From Sabethes cyaneus (Eukaryota; Arthropoda; Insecta; Diptera; Culicidae), in NCBI RefSeq assembly GCF_943734655.1, contig NC_071354.1:180076911-180140910 (forward strand): DNA of 64,000 nucleotides, given 5' to 3'. Under the pieces are notes generated by a model. That model was not told the origin of the DNA, did not search any database, and saw only the letters and a list, made by a program, of their open reading frames with translations. Positions 44,630 to 55,590 of this stretch are shown piece after piece (position 1 is the stretch's first letter; every line of letters begins with the position of its first letter). The translations under genes and the position numbers were made by a program.

Positions 44630-45200
44630 TCTATACCTATACAAATGAATTCCTGTCTATCTGTCTGTCTGTTTGTCTGTCTGTCTGTTTGTCTGTCCGT
44701 ATGTGTCTTATAGACTCGGACACTACTGAACCGATCGGCGTGAAAATTTGCATGTAGCGGCTTTTGGGGCCGTGGAAGGTTCTTATGTTAGTTAGAGACC
44801 CCTCCCCTCCCTAAGAGGGGGGCTCCCATACAAATGAAACACAAATTCCTGCATAACTCGAGAACTAATCAAGCAAATGGAACCAAATTTGGCATGTAGT
44901 GATTTTTAGAGGTAAGAATTTTTTCTATGATGAATTAGAACCTCTCTCCTCGCGAATTTGGGTACTCGGTGAAATGTTATACAATCACGGCGAATATTGC
45001 TATCCGCTATATTTAACTGGCTAAGCAATGGGGGGAGTTCTTTTCTACTTTACTATGAGGAAAAATTGCAAATTTGTATATTAACCTACCCATGCTTTCA
45101 TAGTTACGTAACTGCCAAAATGAATCATCTAAGGTTGAACTCCTCAGAAGCTCACAAAACTCGAGATTGTGATAAAGTTCATCCGAGATTCATGATTTAT
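44630..45200 (+). mobile_element. Helitron-like element D, inserted in the RTE remnant, 3' truncated
   Basis: It begins TCTATACCTATACAAATG at 44630 after an A, then a CTGTCTGT microsatellite, CTGAACCGATCGGCGTG, and one unit of the element C type (CTCGAGAACTAATCAAGCAA, CCAAATTTGGCATG). It ends in ACTCGAGATTGTGATAAAG and GATTCATGATTTATGA. The last 60 bp before CTAG in element C are missing, so the 3' end is deleted. RTE sequence resumes after it. Confidence 0.75.
44653..44700 (+). repeat. CTGT tetranucleotide microsatellite
   Basis: Imperfect (CTGT)n and (GTTT) variants just inside the 5' end of Helitron-like element D, as in element C on its minus strand. Confidence 0.9.
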
Positions 45201-45690
45201 GACTATGGTCGCAGCAACGGGCTGTCCTGGTATTCAACATCGCTATTGAAGGTCTGATCTGGCGAGCTAGCATCGAAATGAAACAAGTTATCTTCGGCAA
45301 AACTAGCCTAGCCTTCGAATACGACCGTGATATCATTTCTAGGAACTTAGGGACGGAATTCAGACTGTGAGTTTGCTTACGGAACACACTTACCCTATTT
45401 AAATGAAAAGTGTTAAGGACTGTTTTGGGCGGAATACAAACATAAAACGGAGCGTGGGGCAGGTGTATGAACCGACCACGCCACAAGGATGCCGGACGTT
45501 CGTGCAACAAAATCTGTTGTCTTCAAAATTCCTATCGGCACCAGAAATAGAGGAGCTCAACGTGCTGGATGAGTCGGCCAGTTTGAAGTCAACTTACGAC
45601 TGTGAAAGTAGTTCAAATTGTTGGGGATCGTCATTAAGAAACAGAAGTCTTTTTACTACACTTTTCGAGAACGTATTTAGTAAAGCATCA
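45201..45690 (+). pseudogene. RTE-clade retrotransposon remnant: RT core and C-terminal tail
   Basis: QQRAVLVFNIAIEGLIWRAS corresponds to the RT block GLSCLLFNIALEGVIRRAG. It is followed by a decayed FADD region (AFEYDRDII). From about 45510 the tail PIGTRNRGAQRAG, stop, VGQFEVN parallels that at 1876-1960. Several stops occur. Large parts of the RT domain are missing between motif A at 44568 and this block. Confidence 0.75.
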
Positions 45691-47569
45691 CTCATCCGAT
45701 TTGAACATATGCCGTCATACACGTTATACTCTGATGCAGAAAATTCTGACCGTGATACCGAAACAACACACATTTCTCCAAAATCTGAATCATTACTAAT
45801 TTCCCTGGTTAAGTGAAAAATTTGCCTTGTGCTGCCCCTACAATAGGAACGAAACCACTCTGGTTAGGCTACCATTCTTATCTGCCGACAGTAGCGGAGC
45901 ATTTTTACACCCTGCAAGATAGCAAACGTCACTTCACTGTACCAGGTGCACAAATCACACATAAACTGTGCACCATTCGGTGCGCTGAGCTATTTCTTTT
46001 ATCGTTGCGACAGGTCGTTTCACCAAGAACAAAACGAACCTCACCGGAAATGAGAGCGGGCCATCGTCGTTGTCATCATCATTGCTTTTACCCTCATCGT
46101 CACACGAGATGGCCGCCGTCGTCGTCGTCGTTCGTTTTGCATCACATTTCGACGTACATCAATCGTTCACAAATTTGAATTTTCAGTTTTACGAGCCGGG
46201 CACGGAAGCCATCCTACTGATGATGTAGGTGACAGCCATGGTAGGACTTGACGTTATTCGATTCAAAGGAACACCAAATCCATACTGAACAGCAAAAATA
46301 ACATCAACTTCGACGAGATGCGACACGAAGCTAGCTTATACTTACATAAATATGGGGATTGTATCTTCGGGGCATGCCAGCTCACCACGCAGCAGCGATT
46401 GGCACTGTGGAAATATTTGTCTTCCAATGAAATTCCTAATGTTTGTTGTACTTTTAAACTTTTTTCAACAGTGGATTTTGTAACACGCCCTTCGCATGTT
46501 GAAAGACTACCAAACTTGATAGCAAACAAAAATATCAATGCCTACCAAATAGCATCAACCACCTAACAAAGAACTTCAGAATGCCGAGAAACGGTAATCA
46601 TGTGGAGTTCGATTATTGGTTTAACGTCAGCGCACCCTTATACCGTATAGCCGATTTGGGTAAAAGGGACATCTCGATTATTTTCCAAAAAACAGTTATT
46701 CGTTCCATAAACCGGCGACCGGCGACGTTACGAATGCGTTACTCTTATTGTTTGGGAAGTTTAATTGCAAACCCATTGTTCAAAAATCGCGGTTTCTGTT
46801 CTGCACGCAAAATGCGTCCTCTGCGGCACTGAGGCGGAACCGTCAGTCTGCCAAAAAGCCGTACCGTACATAATCCCATGACTGACGACGCCGCCGCCGC
46901 GCTAGCAACCCGGTAGCCGGATGTCCTGTCACGCGTGCCTTGCGTTTCGCTGCTTCTCGTCGTTATTGGGGAAGTGAAGATCGGCAAAAAACCGGGCAAA
47001 ATCGTTTTTCGCCTGACATACAATGACACAACCACGCAGAAAGCGCTGCTGGTCCTCGCCTAGGCGCTGCCTCGGCGAGCTGGTGAAAAGCCACCGCGAC
47101 AACGAATGTCGCGCGGTTCGCATGATGCGTGATAAGAAAAGCGATTTTTGACAGTTTTATGCCCCATGAAGGCCCCGCCATGCTTAGGCGGCAGCAGCTG
47201 CAACGACAGCGGTTGAAGGGTGACTATGGTTTATGCCGCGAGACAGAAGCATGAGCCCGCGAAACTGTTGACGTTTGACGTTGATTGCGTTTTACTTGAC
47301 TTTAATTCGTCTCGGATAATATATATGAAATTTGCTTGCTTGCTTGTTGATAGAAACTTCGGACGGAGCACGTGCGGTGTTTTATTGACATAACCGCGGG
47401 GGTAGTTAATTCCGGCGGAAAATGGTATTTTATTCAGCGTTTGATGAAAGGTCTCAGGGGGCAAACGTTGGTTTTAAAGTTATTATGTCATGCGAGGCCG
47501 TCATTGAATATTTCGGCGATTTATTGAGTCGTATTTATAACTGATGACATCAAATATCAAGTCTAAGGC
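45691..47569. other. Unassigned, partly GC-rich DNA
   Basis: The interval is largely free of recognisable repeats, with a GC-rich part at about 46640-47230 and a GTCGTCGTCGTCG run near 46112-46130. Frames of 80-120 codons overlap on both strands and show no motif. It could hold regulatory DNA, an untranslated exon or a decayed element. Confidence 0.35.
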
Positions 47570-50500
47570 AAAACCAAAACAGACTTTTTGACATTTTTAC
47601 CATTGACTTTCTTGTCTTTTTTACTATTGGTTTTTTATTCTTTTGACCTATTTGACTATCTGGCTTTTTGATTTTTTTTTTTTTTGGCCTTTCGCTTTTT
47701 CACCCCATTCGCCCATTTGACAGACGTTTGAACTGTTGATTGCTCGACTTCGCGATTTTTAATTTTGATTTTGATTTTTTAGAAATTCAAGCTTTTCAAC
47801 TTTCCGACTTTATGGATTTTTGACTTTTCAGCTTTTCGACTTTTTGCTCTTTCAACTTGGTTTATCGGCTTCTCGACCTTTCAAGCCTTCGACTTTTAAA
47901 TTATCTGACTGACTTTTTCTGTTTTTCTGACTAATGGACTTAGATTTTCTGACAGTTTAACTTGGATTTTCTGACAATTTGACTTGGATTTTCTGACTGA
48001 CTTTTTTCTGTCTAGCTTTCTGACTTGTAGAGTTTTCAATTTGAGACTTTTATACTTCTTGAGTTTTCGAAGTTCCGATTTAACGACGTGGCCACTTTTT
48101 GGTTTTTCAACTTTCGACTCTTCGAAATATCGACTTTTCACTTTTTCAAATTTTTCGTCGATGCGACTTTTCGTCTTCTCGATTTCTAACTGACATTTCC
48201 TTACTATTTTTTTGTCATTTTAATTCCTCAATTTTTAGGCTTTTTGATTTTCTGACTGTCATTATCTGTCTTTTTTACGGTTATTTGTCTTTTCGATTTT
48301 CTGACTGACTTGGTTATATCTAGCATTCCTAATTTTCGTTTTTTGACTGGTCGACTTTCTGACAGAATACTTTTCTTCTTATTTCTGACCTTTCGATTTT
48401 TTGACTTGTCGTTTATTTTGATTCGACCTTTTGACTTTGTGGTTATTCGAAATTTCGATTTTTTCACTTTTTGGCTATTCGAAATTTGACTTGAATTTGA
48501 CTTTTCGTCTCTTCGTCTTTTCGAATTGCTTCGGACTTTTCGCTTTTTCGTCTCCTCGATTTTTGGACTTTTTGACTTTGTGTCTACGACTTTTTCGACT
48601 TTTTGACTTTTCGTCTCTTCATCTCTTCGAAGTGCTTCGGACTTTTCGTCTCCTCGATTTTTGGACTTTTTGACTTTGTGACTCTACGACTTTTCAAAAG
48701 GTCTACTTTTTAACTTTTCGTTTTTTTTTCATTTGTCTTTTGATCTGACTAAAGTTTTTATGAACGTCTTAGTGGAATACAAATCTTTATTTCTTGAAAG
48801 TTTTGTTTCATTTAATCGACTTTTAAGCTGCCGGTCTTTCGACTTTTCAACTTTCTGACAGACTTTTTCTATCTATTTTCTGAGTTTTGATTTTACGATT
48901 TTCTGACTGACTTTTGTTGTCTAACTTTCGGAGTTTTCGACTTGTCGACTGTAAAACTTTTTGATTTCATGATTTCAGCTTTTCTAATTAACAACAGAAG
49001 AAAAGTCTCGTCTGTTTGTTTTTTCGACCTTACGACTTCTTCACTCTTTCTCGTCGTCGTCGACTTTCAACTTTTCGTCTTTACGACTTTTCAACTTTAC
49101 GATTTTTGCAAATTTCGGCTTTTGGACTTTTCGAATTGTTTACTTTTCAACTTTCCAACATTACGATGTTTCAACTGGATCTATCGACCTTACAACTTCT
49201 AGACTGTAGAATAACAGACTTTTTCTAACTTTCTGGCTTTTCGGTTTTCTAATCCACTTTCTTCTGGTTAACTTTCCGATTTTTTGACTTGTCGGCTTTC
49301 CGACTTTTTGATTGTTCTACGTTCACTGTATAATCTTCTGACTTCTCGATTTTCTGATTATTTTTTATCTACTTTTCTAACCTTTCAGTTTTTCGGCTTT
49401 CAGACTTCTCGATTTTTCGACTTGCTGACTGAAATTTTTTGCTGTCCAGTTTGCTGACTTTTTGACTTTTCGATTTTCTAAAAAAAGTCGCGTAAATTCC
49501 AGAATTCTCGTAAAAACCGCGTAATTTTCAAAATACGCGTTACAAAAATTAATGAATCACAGAACAACGCGTAATAAATATAGATTCATAGAGCACATTC
49601 GCGTAAATCGTGTAAAAACCGTAAATTGGAAAATCTGCATAAAATAATTTGCGTAATTTGCGTAAAAAAATTGTGTAAAATCCGAAATTCGCGTTAAAAT
49701 AGTCGATTAAAAAACAAACCGCATAAAAACACGTCAAAAGTGACTTCAGTGTATTCGTCTTTCCAAGTTTCCAAATTAACGACTTTTCAAAATTTCGGCT
49801 TTTCGTCTTTTCAATTCTTCTACTTTTTGATTTTACGATCTTTCTACTTTCCGACTTATCGACGTTTCGACCATGCGACTTTGCAACCTTTATGGCTTTC
49901 TTTTCTTTGAATCTTTGTCTTTTCGATTTATCGATTTTGTGATTTCCCGGCTTTTCGACTAGTCGATTCACGATTTTTTGATCTCTCGACTTTTTGACTT
50001 TTCGGCTTTTCGTCTTTTCGAAATTTCGACTCTGACTTTTTGATTTTGTGACTTGTTGACTTTTCGACCTTGCGACTTGTCAACTTTTCAACTATTCGTC
50101 TTTTCGAGATTTCAAATTTACGACTTTTCAAAATTTCGGTTCTTCCACAATTCGATTCTTCTACTTTCTGGTTTGAAGACTTTTCGACCTGTTGACTTTT
50201 TCTAACTTTCTGACTTTTGATTTTTCAATTTTCCGACAGACATATCTTTGTCTACCTCTCTGACTTTTCGATTTTTTGACTCCTCGGTTTTTCGTCTCGT
50301 CAATTTTTCGGCTTTTCGACATTCTGACTTTGTAGCTTTTTGGTTTTTCGACTTCACGACTTTCCAACTTTCTAACTGTCTTTTTCTGTCAATTATCTGA
50401 CTTTGTTTTTTCGGTTTTCTGACCGACTTTTGCTAATTTTGACTTTGACTTTGATTTTTGAACTTTACGACTTCTCGATTTTAAAATTTTTCAACTTTTT

Positions 50501-51107
50501 GAGTTTTCGACATTTCGTTTTTCGACTTTCGTAATTCGACTTTCCGACTTGTCGATTTATGAATTATCAACTTTTCGAAATTGGAATTATTCGTCATTTC
50601 GAGTTTTCAACTTTTCGTTGTTTCGACTTCACCACATTTCAAAATTGAGACTTTTCGTCATTTCGTCCTGTCGACTTTTTGATTGGCTTTTTTAACTTTC
50701 TGATTTCTTTCGATTTTTTGACTTTTCAAATTCTTAATTAGTCGATTTTTCCACCTCTCAACTTTACGGCTTTCCGACTTTTCGACTTTCAAACTGACTT
50801 TTTCTGTCTTTTTAACCATCCGACTCTGAGACTTTTCGATTGTTTATCTTTCGATATTTCAAGTTTTGTATTATTATACTTTCCCACTTTTTAGCTCGGC
50901 GATTTGTTGACTTACCAACTGGTTCATTAGTCTCCTGGGCAACTTATAGATACTTTTCGACTATTTAAATTGTTAGCTTTTGGATTTTTTGAATGTTCGA
51001 TTTTTCGAATTTCAGATTTTTTTATTTCTTTGTTTTTGTGACGTTTTGGCGCTCTGACTTTCTGATTTTCTAACTATCCGACTTTTTGACTTTCTCCAGC
51101 TAACATT
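47570..51107. repeat. Degenerate period-8 satellite, block 1 (GACTTTTC type)
   Basis: GACTTTTC, GACTTTTTC and close variants (CGACTTTTCGACTTTT) fill this block, with TTTTCTGTCT-like interruptions at intervals. The order is loose and the period drifts around 8. Translation of the opposite strand gives Lys/Ser/Arg-rich frames (KVEKSKSRK). These are repeat artefacts and not proteins. The element at 49487-49757 interrupts it. Confidence 0.9.
49487..49757 (-). repeat. TTACGCG-rich dispersed element, copy 2, inside the satellite
   Basis: On the minus strand it begins ACACTGAAGTCACTTTTGAC and has many TTACGCG and TTTTTACACGA phrases, as at 35678-35822. Satellite resumes on both sides, so it is an insertion. 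Confidence 0.65.
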
Positions 51108-51476
51108 TTTATATGTATATAAAAGTTAAAAATCAGCATTACGTACATATAAACATGCTATTAACTCGTATCTGATGCGCAAAATTGGCATATTCGTGCT
51201 ATTTTGGAGGCGATATACGTGATGACGAATAAATATACGCGTTTCACCTATATAAATAATTATATACGACAATATCCAATCAAGCCCGACCCGGTCCATG
51301 CTACTATACGATTCTGTGCTGAATATCGTATGTATGTCAGCTATTATCATTATATACGACTGAAAATCAACTTGGTCGCACTTTATTAGTTACGATTCCG
51401 AATTCTTTAAAAGTTATTTACGATAATTTTCGGTTATTAATGTATGATTTGGTGCGTGCTGGGTACGACTCACCAA
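51108..51476 (-). repeat. Dispersed element with ACCCAGC end, copy 2, inside the satellite
   Basis: On the minus strand it begins ACCCAGCACGCACCAAATC and continues CAAGTTGATTTTCAGTC, TATAATGATAATAGC and TGACATACATACGAT, matching 36780-37045. The opposite end is CCAGCTAACATTT, so the ends share an inverted CCAGC. Satellite sequence flanks both sides. Confidence 0.7.
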
Positions 51477-51637
51477 CTTTCTGGCTCTCTGATTGTTCGA
51501 CCTTCTAAGCCTCTGGCAACTTTTTGTTTTTCTCACTCATTGACTCTTTGACTTTCTGTTTAATTTTCTGACTGTCTAATTCTCTTATAATCTATTGTTC
51601 GAGTTCGTTACCGTGATCGACATACTTATGATTATGC

Positions 51638-51735
51638 AGAGCCGTAGCGTGATATTGTGGCGCCCTTGGCGGAGGCCCACTTTAGAACTCTCCCATTTCT
51701 TAAATCAGTGTTTCTTCCAAGTTTATTGTTTATGA
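51638..51735 (+). repeat. Boundary repeat unit, copy 1
   Basis: AGAGCCGTAGCGTGATATTG, TGGCG, CCCTTGGCGGAGGCCCA and AAATCAGTGTTTCTTCCAAG occur here and, with changes, at 53045-53140. The two copies flank a different tandem array. Confidence 0.75.
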
Positions 51736-51779
51736 TAAGATTTTAAACCACCATCCAGATTCTGAAACTGTTCTAAATT

Positions 51780-53040
51780 CTAGACCACTTTTTTATCAGA
51801 TTTTATTCCAAGTCTTAGAACAAAATTAGTCCAGATTCTGAACCAAATTTTTGACCACATTTTGATCAGGTTTTGAACCACATTCTGAACAAGAACCAGA
51901 TTTTGGACCTGAACCACATTTTGGTCCATGTTTATTAATCAGATTTCGGATCAGTTTTTGAATCAAATTTTGGACAAGATTCTGCAACTGGCCCAGTTTA
52001 GAAACCAGATTTTGGACCACATTTTTGATCGGATTTTTTGGACAAGATTTTCGGACCTTTATCAGTTCCTAAACCACCAACCAGATTTTGTAGTTAGGTG
52101 GACAACATTTTCTATCAACTTTTGTTTCTGGATTCTGGAATGGATTTGGACTAGATTCTGAATCAAATTTTAAATAACATTTTCATCAGATCAGTTTTGA
52201 TTTTTGACCTGATGAGATTCTACATCTGATGTGGTCAACATTTTTATCAGATTTAGACAAGATTTTAGATAAGATTTGGGAACACTTTTTGAACCTCATT
52301 TTTGATCAAATTTAGGATCAGATTCTGGACCAAAACCAGATATTGGAGCTGCATCAGATTTGGACCAGATTTTGGACCACATTTTTCATCAGATTTGGAC
52401 CAGATTTTGGATAATATTGATTGATTGTGGACCTTGTTTTGATTCTGGACATTTTATCAGATTTTGAATCAAACTGGGTTCCAAATTCTGGAATTAACCC
52501 GCACATAAACCAGATTTTGGGCCACCAACCAGATTTTGCATCAGGGTTTGAACCAAATTCTAGACTTAAATCGCGGACCATATTTTTATCAAATTATCCT
52601 CCAAATGTTAGACTACATTTTCATCAAACTTGGAGCAGATTTTGGATAACATTTTATATCATTTATTTTTTATCAGCTCTTAGATCAGGTGTCGGACCAG
52701 GCTTTAAACCACATTGTTGACATGGACCAGATTCGAGATCACATTTTTTACTAGATTGTGATCCAGATTTTGGATCAAATTTGGGACCAGACTTTCAAGC
52801 TGGGCCAGTTTATAAACCAGATTTTGGACCATACTTTTGATCATATTTTGGACCTGGAATAGATTTTGGGCCATAGTTTTAATAACCAGCCAACAACCAG
52901 ATTTTGAACCTGATTCTGCTTGTGAACCCTGTTTTGGACCTGAACTTTATCAAATTTTGTTCCAAATATTGGATCACATTTGGATTAGCTTTTTAGAAGC
53001 ACATTTTTTATCAGATTTTGGACCCAGATTCTAGACCCGG
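51780..53040. repeat. Degenerate satellite of ACCAGATTTTGG type
   Basis: Phrases ACCAGATTTTGGACCAC, ATTTTTGATCAG and GAATCAAATTTTGG are repeated many times with a drifting period of 12-16 bp. Forward frames read as QILDHIF or NQILDQI repeats and are not genes. This array is distinct from the flanking period-8 satellite. Confidence 0.9.
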
Positions 53041-53044
53041 TTCC

Positions 53045-53140
53045 AGAGTCGTAGCGTGACATTGTGGCGGCCCTGACGAAGGCCCAATTTGGCATTTCCT
53101 CGTTACTGAAATCAGTGTTCCTTCGAAGTCTATTTTTTAG
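53045..53140 (+). repeat. Boundary repeat unit, copy 2
   Basis: This is the second copy of 51638-51735: AGAGTCGTAGCGTGACATTG, TGGCGG, CCCTGACGAAGGCCCA, GAAATCAGTGTTCCTTCGAA. It sits at the far edge of the ACCAGATTTTGG array. Confidence 0.75.
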
Positions 53141-53240
53141 AATTAGGCTGTCATACATGATTCGTACAACTCCCTATATCTAGTACTTTGCCACACTCGA
53201 TTTTCACCAGAAAAATCAACAAAAGTGGTATATGTCTCTT

Positions 53241-54478
53241 GCATTCTGACATCCTAACTTTGAGGCTTTTTGATTATCTGGTTATCTGAGTTCTTAGTTT
53301 CTATGAATTTCTTACTTCCTGGCTTTCTGACAGATTTTATGGCTGTCTGACTTTCTAACTTGATGATTTTCTTGTTTTTTGCTTTTCTAGCTTGACTTTC
53401 TGATTAGAAGGTTAGAATTTTAGTTAGGTTAGGTTAGGTCAGCAAGGTTAGAATTTCTGATTTTCTCGCTTTCTAACCTGACCTTTCAACTTTCTGACAT
53501 TCTAGCTTTCTGATTTTCAAACTCTCTGACTTTCTAAGTTTCTAAATATCTGACTTTTTGTGAGTTTTCGACTTTCTGACTTTCTGGTTTTCTGATTTTC
53601 TGGCTCTAACTTTCTTACTTTCTAACATTCAGACTTTCTGAATTTCAACTTCAAGGCTTTCTGACTTGTCCGATTTTCTGACTTTCTGGCTTTTGGACTT
53701 TTTGGAATTCTGACTTTCCGCCTTCTCTGATTTTCTGGTGTTCTGACTTCCTAGCTCTCTGACTTTCTGGAATTCCTGGGTTGGGTTTTTTCTGATTTTC
53801 TGGCTATCTAATTTTCGTGATGTGGTTTGTGATTTCTGACTTTCTGAGTTCCTAACTCTCTGACTGTCTAACAGGATTTTTACAAGTCTTCTACCTTCTC
53901 TTTCTAATGATTTTTAACCTTCTAACACGGCTATTTAATTGTTTGGCTGTTCAATTTTTCGACTTTCAGATTTCTCTGTTTTTGGAACGTTTAGGCTTTC
54001 TGATTTTGTAACTTTCTGACTTTTTGACTTTCCGACTCTCCAACTTTCTGGCTTGCTCATTTTTTGACCTTATAGCTATCTGATTTACTAACTCTCTGGA
54101 TTTCTAACTTTCCGAATTTCTTACGTTCTGATTGTCTAACTCTCGAACCTTCTGACATTCTTTCTTACTAACATTCTGATTTTCTAACTGTTTAACCTTC
54201 TGACTTTCAGACTTTCTAACTTTCTTACATTCACGATATCACGACTTTCTGATTTTTTAACTTTCTCAATTTCTTGCTTTCTGATTGTTTAATTTTTTAG
54301 TTTTCTGACTTTTTCACTTATTGACTCTCTAACTTTCTAACTGTTTAATATCTTAACTTTCAGACTTTCTAACTCTCTTGCATTCTGACATCCTGGCTCT
54401 CTGATTTTCCGACTTTCTGACTTTCTGGTTTTCTGACTTTTACACTATCTGACTTTCTGATTTTCTGGTTATCTGACG
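53241..54478. repeat. Degenerate period-8 satellite, block 2 (GACTTTCT type)
   Basis: CTGACTTTCTGACTTTCTG-like sequence fills the block. The unit GACTTTCT differs from the GACTTTTC of block 1 by the position of one pyrimidine, so the blocks are likely related. A short TTAGGTTAGGTTAGG run lies at about 53424-53439. Confidence 0.9.
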
Positions 54479-55068
54479 CAGTGTTTAGAAATCTCGTATT
54501 CAATTTATGCAATACGCCTGATTTAATGCAATATACTGCTCATTCTTTGCTGTTTCTAGTATAGATTAAATGAGCTAAGCATTGCCAACCTGAAACCAAC
54601 GATTCAAGCGAAACACTTGCGTTCATGTTCGAGTCGTTCTCTACATTCATTCATTCTCGACAATAGTGAATAAAATTAAATGACATCAAATCAATTTTGA
54701 ACTGTCCACAATGCCAAACGAAATTACAACAAACGTAAACATTGCTTCAAAGTTGTAATTAATTTCTTTCAATCAGGCTTTAGTTGATTTTAAAATACAG
54801 GCAATATAAAACATTAAACTTTGATATATAAAATGTCAGTCAAGAGCAAAAAAATGACTGACAGGTTAATTGACTAATCATTCAGCACTGCACTTAATGA
54901 ATGAATGCTTTTGAAGGGTAGAAAACTGAGAAAAACAAACACTGTCAGCAGTTCAGTAGACATGTACATGGGCTGACAGATTAAAGAATACTACCAGGGG
55001 TAAAACTGTATGCGATGATGCGTTTTATATTTGCCTTCATGCCGGGTTGTCAATTTTTTCGAGCACTG
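54479..55068. mobile_element. hAT-like non-autonomous element inside the satellite
   Basis: The left end CAGTGTTTAGAAATCTCG and the inverse of the right end, CAGTGCTCGAAAAAATTG, share CAGTG-TT/CT-GAAA, the hAT-type terminus. The flanking 8-mers ATCTGACG and AGCTGGAC are only loosely similar. The interior is unique AT-rich sequence with no transposase. Period-8 satellite lies on both sides. Confidence 0.5.
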
Positions 55069-55074
55069 AGCTGG

Positions 55075-55590
55075 ACTTCCTATCACTTTCTGACTTTCTG
55101 GTTTTCTAAATATCTGATTCTCTGGTTTGCTAACTTTCTGACTGCTGATTTTCTGACTTTCTTACTTTCTGGTTTTCTGGTATTCTAACTTTTTGACTTT
55201 CTAATTCCCGGTCGTCTGTCTGACTTGTCTGATTTTCTGCCCTTCTGACTCTCTGATTTTCTAGCTATCGGATTTTCGGAGTTACTGACTTTTGGTTTTC
55301 TGATTTTCTGGCCTTTTGACTTTCTTACTTTCTAGTTTTCTTACATTCTGACTTTCCAGCTTCCTGACTTTCTAACTTTTTGATTTTTTGATCTTCTATC
55401 TTTCTAACTTTCTGACTCTTTAGCTTTCCGACTTACTTACTTCTGGACATCTGACTTTCTGGTTTTTTGTTTCCTGGTATCTGACTTTCTGACTCCCTAA
55501 CTTTTTGAATTTGTCACTTTTTGATTTTTTGTCTCTCTGACTTTTTGACTTCCAAACGTTCTGAGTTTCTAACTTTCTGACTTAACAATG
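55075..55590. repeat. Degenerate period-8 satellite, block 3
   Basis: Continuation of the GACTTTCT satellite after the hAT-like insertion. It ends in TTTCTAACTTTCTGACTTA. Confidence 0.85.

Noticed and set aside
47896..50367. Lys/Ser-rich frames on the minus strand that look like an RS- or histone-like protein
   Set aside because: They are reverse translations of the degenerate GACTTTTC satellite and change frame freely. No start context or splice signals.
51826..53034. NQILDQI-type repeats resembling a solenoid protein
   Set aside because: These come from the ACCAGATTTTGG array. The DNA repeat explains the peptide repeat, and stops interrupt every frame.
53424..53439. Interstitial TTAGG telomere-like run
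   Set aside because: Only about three units within a TTA/TTTG-rich satellite. Flies and mosquitoes do not use TTAGG telomeres. Chance is the simplest explanation.
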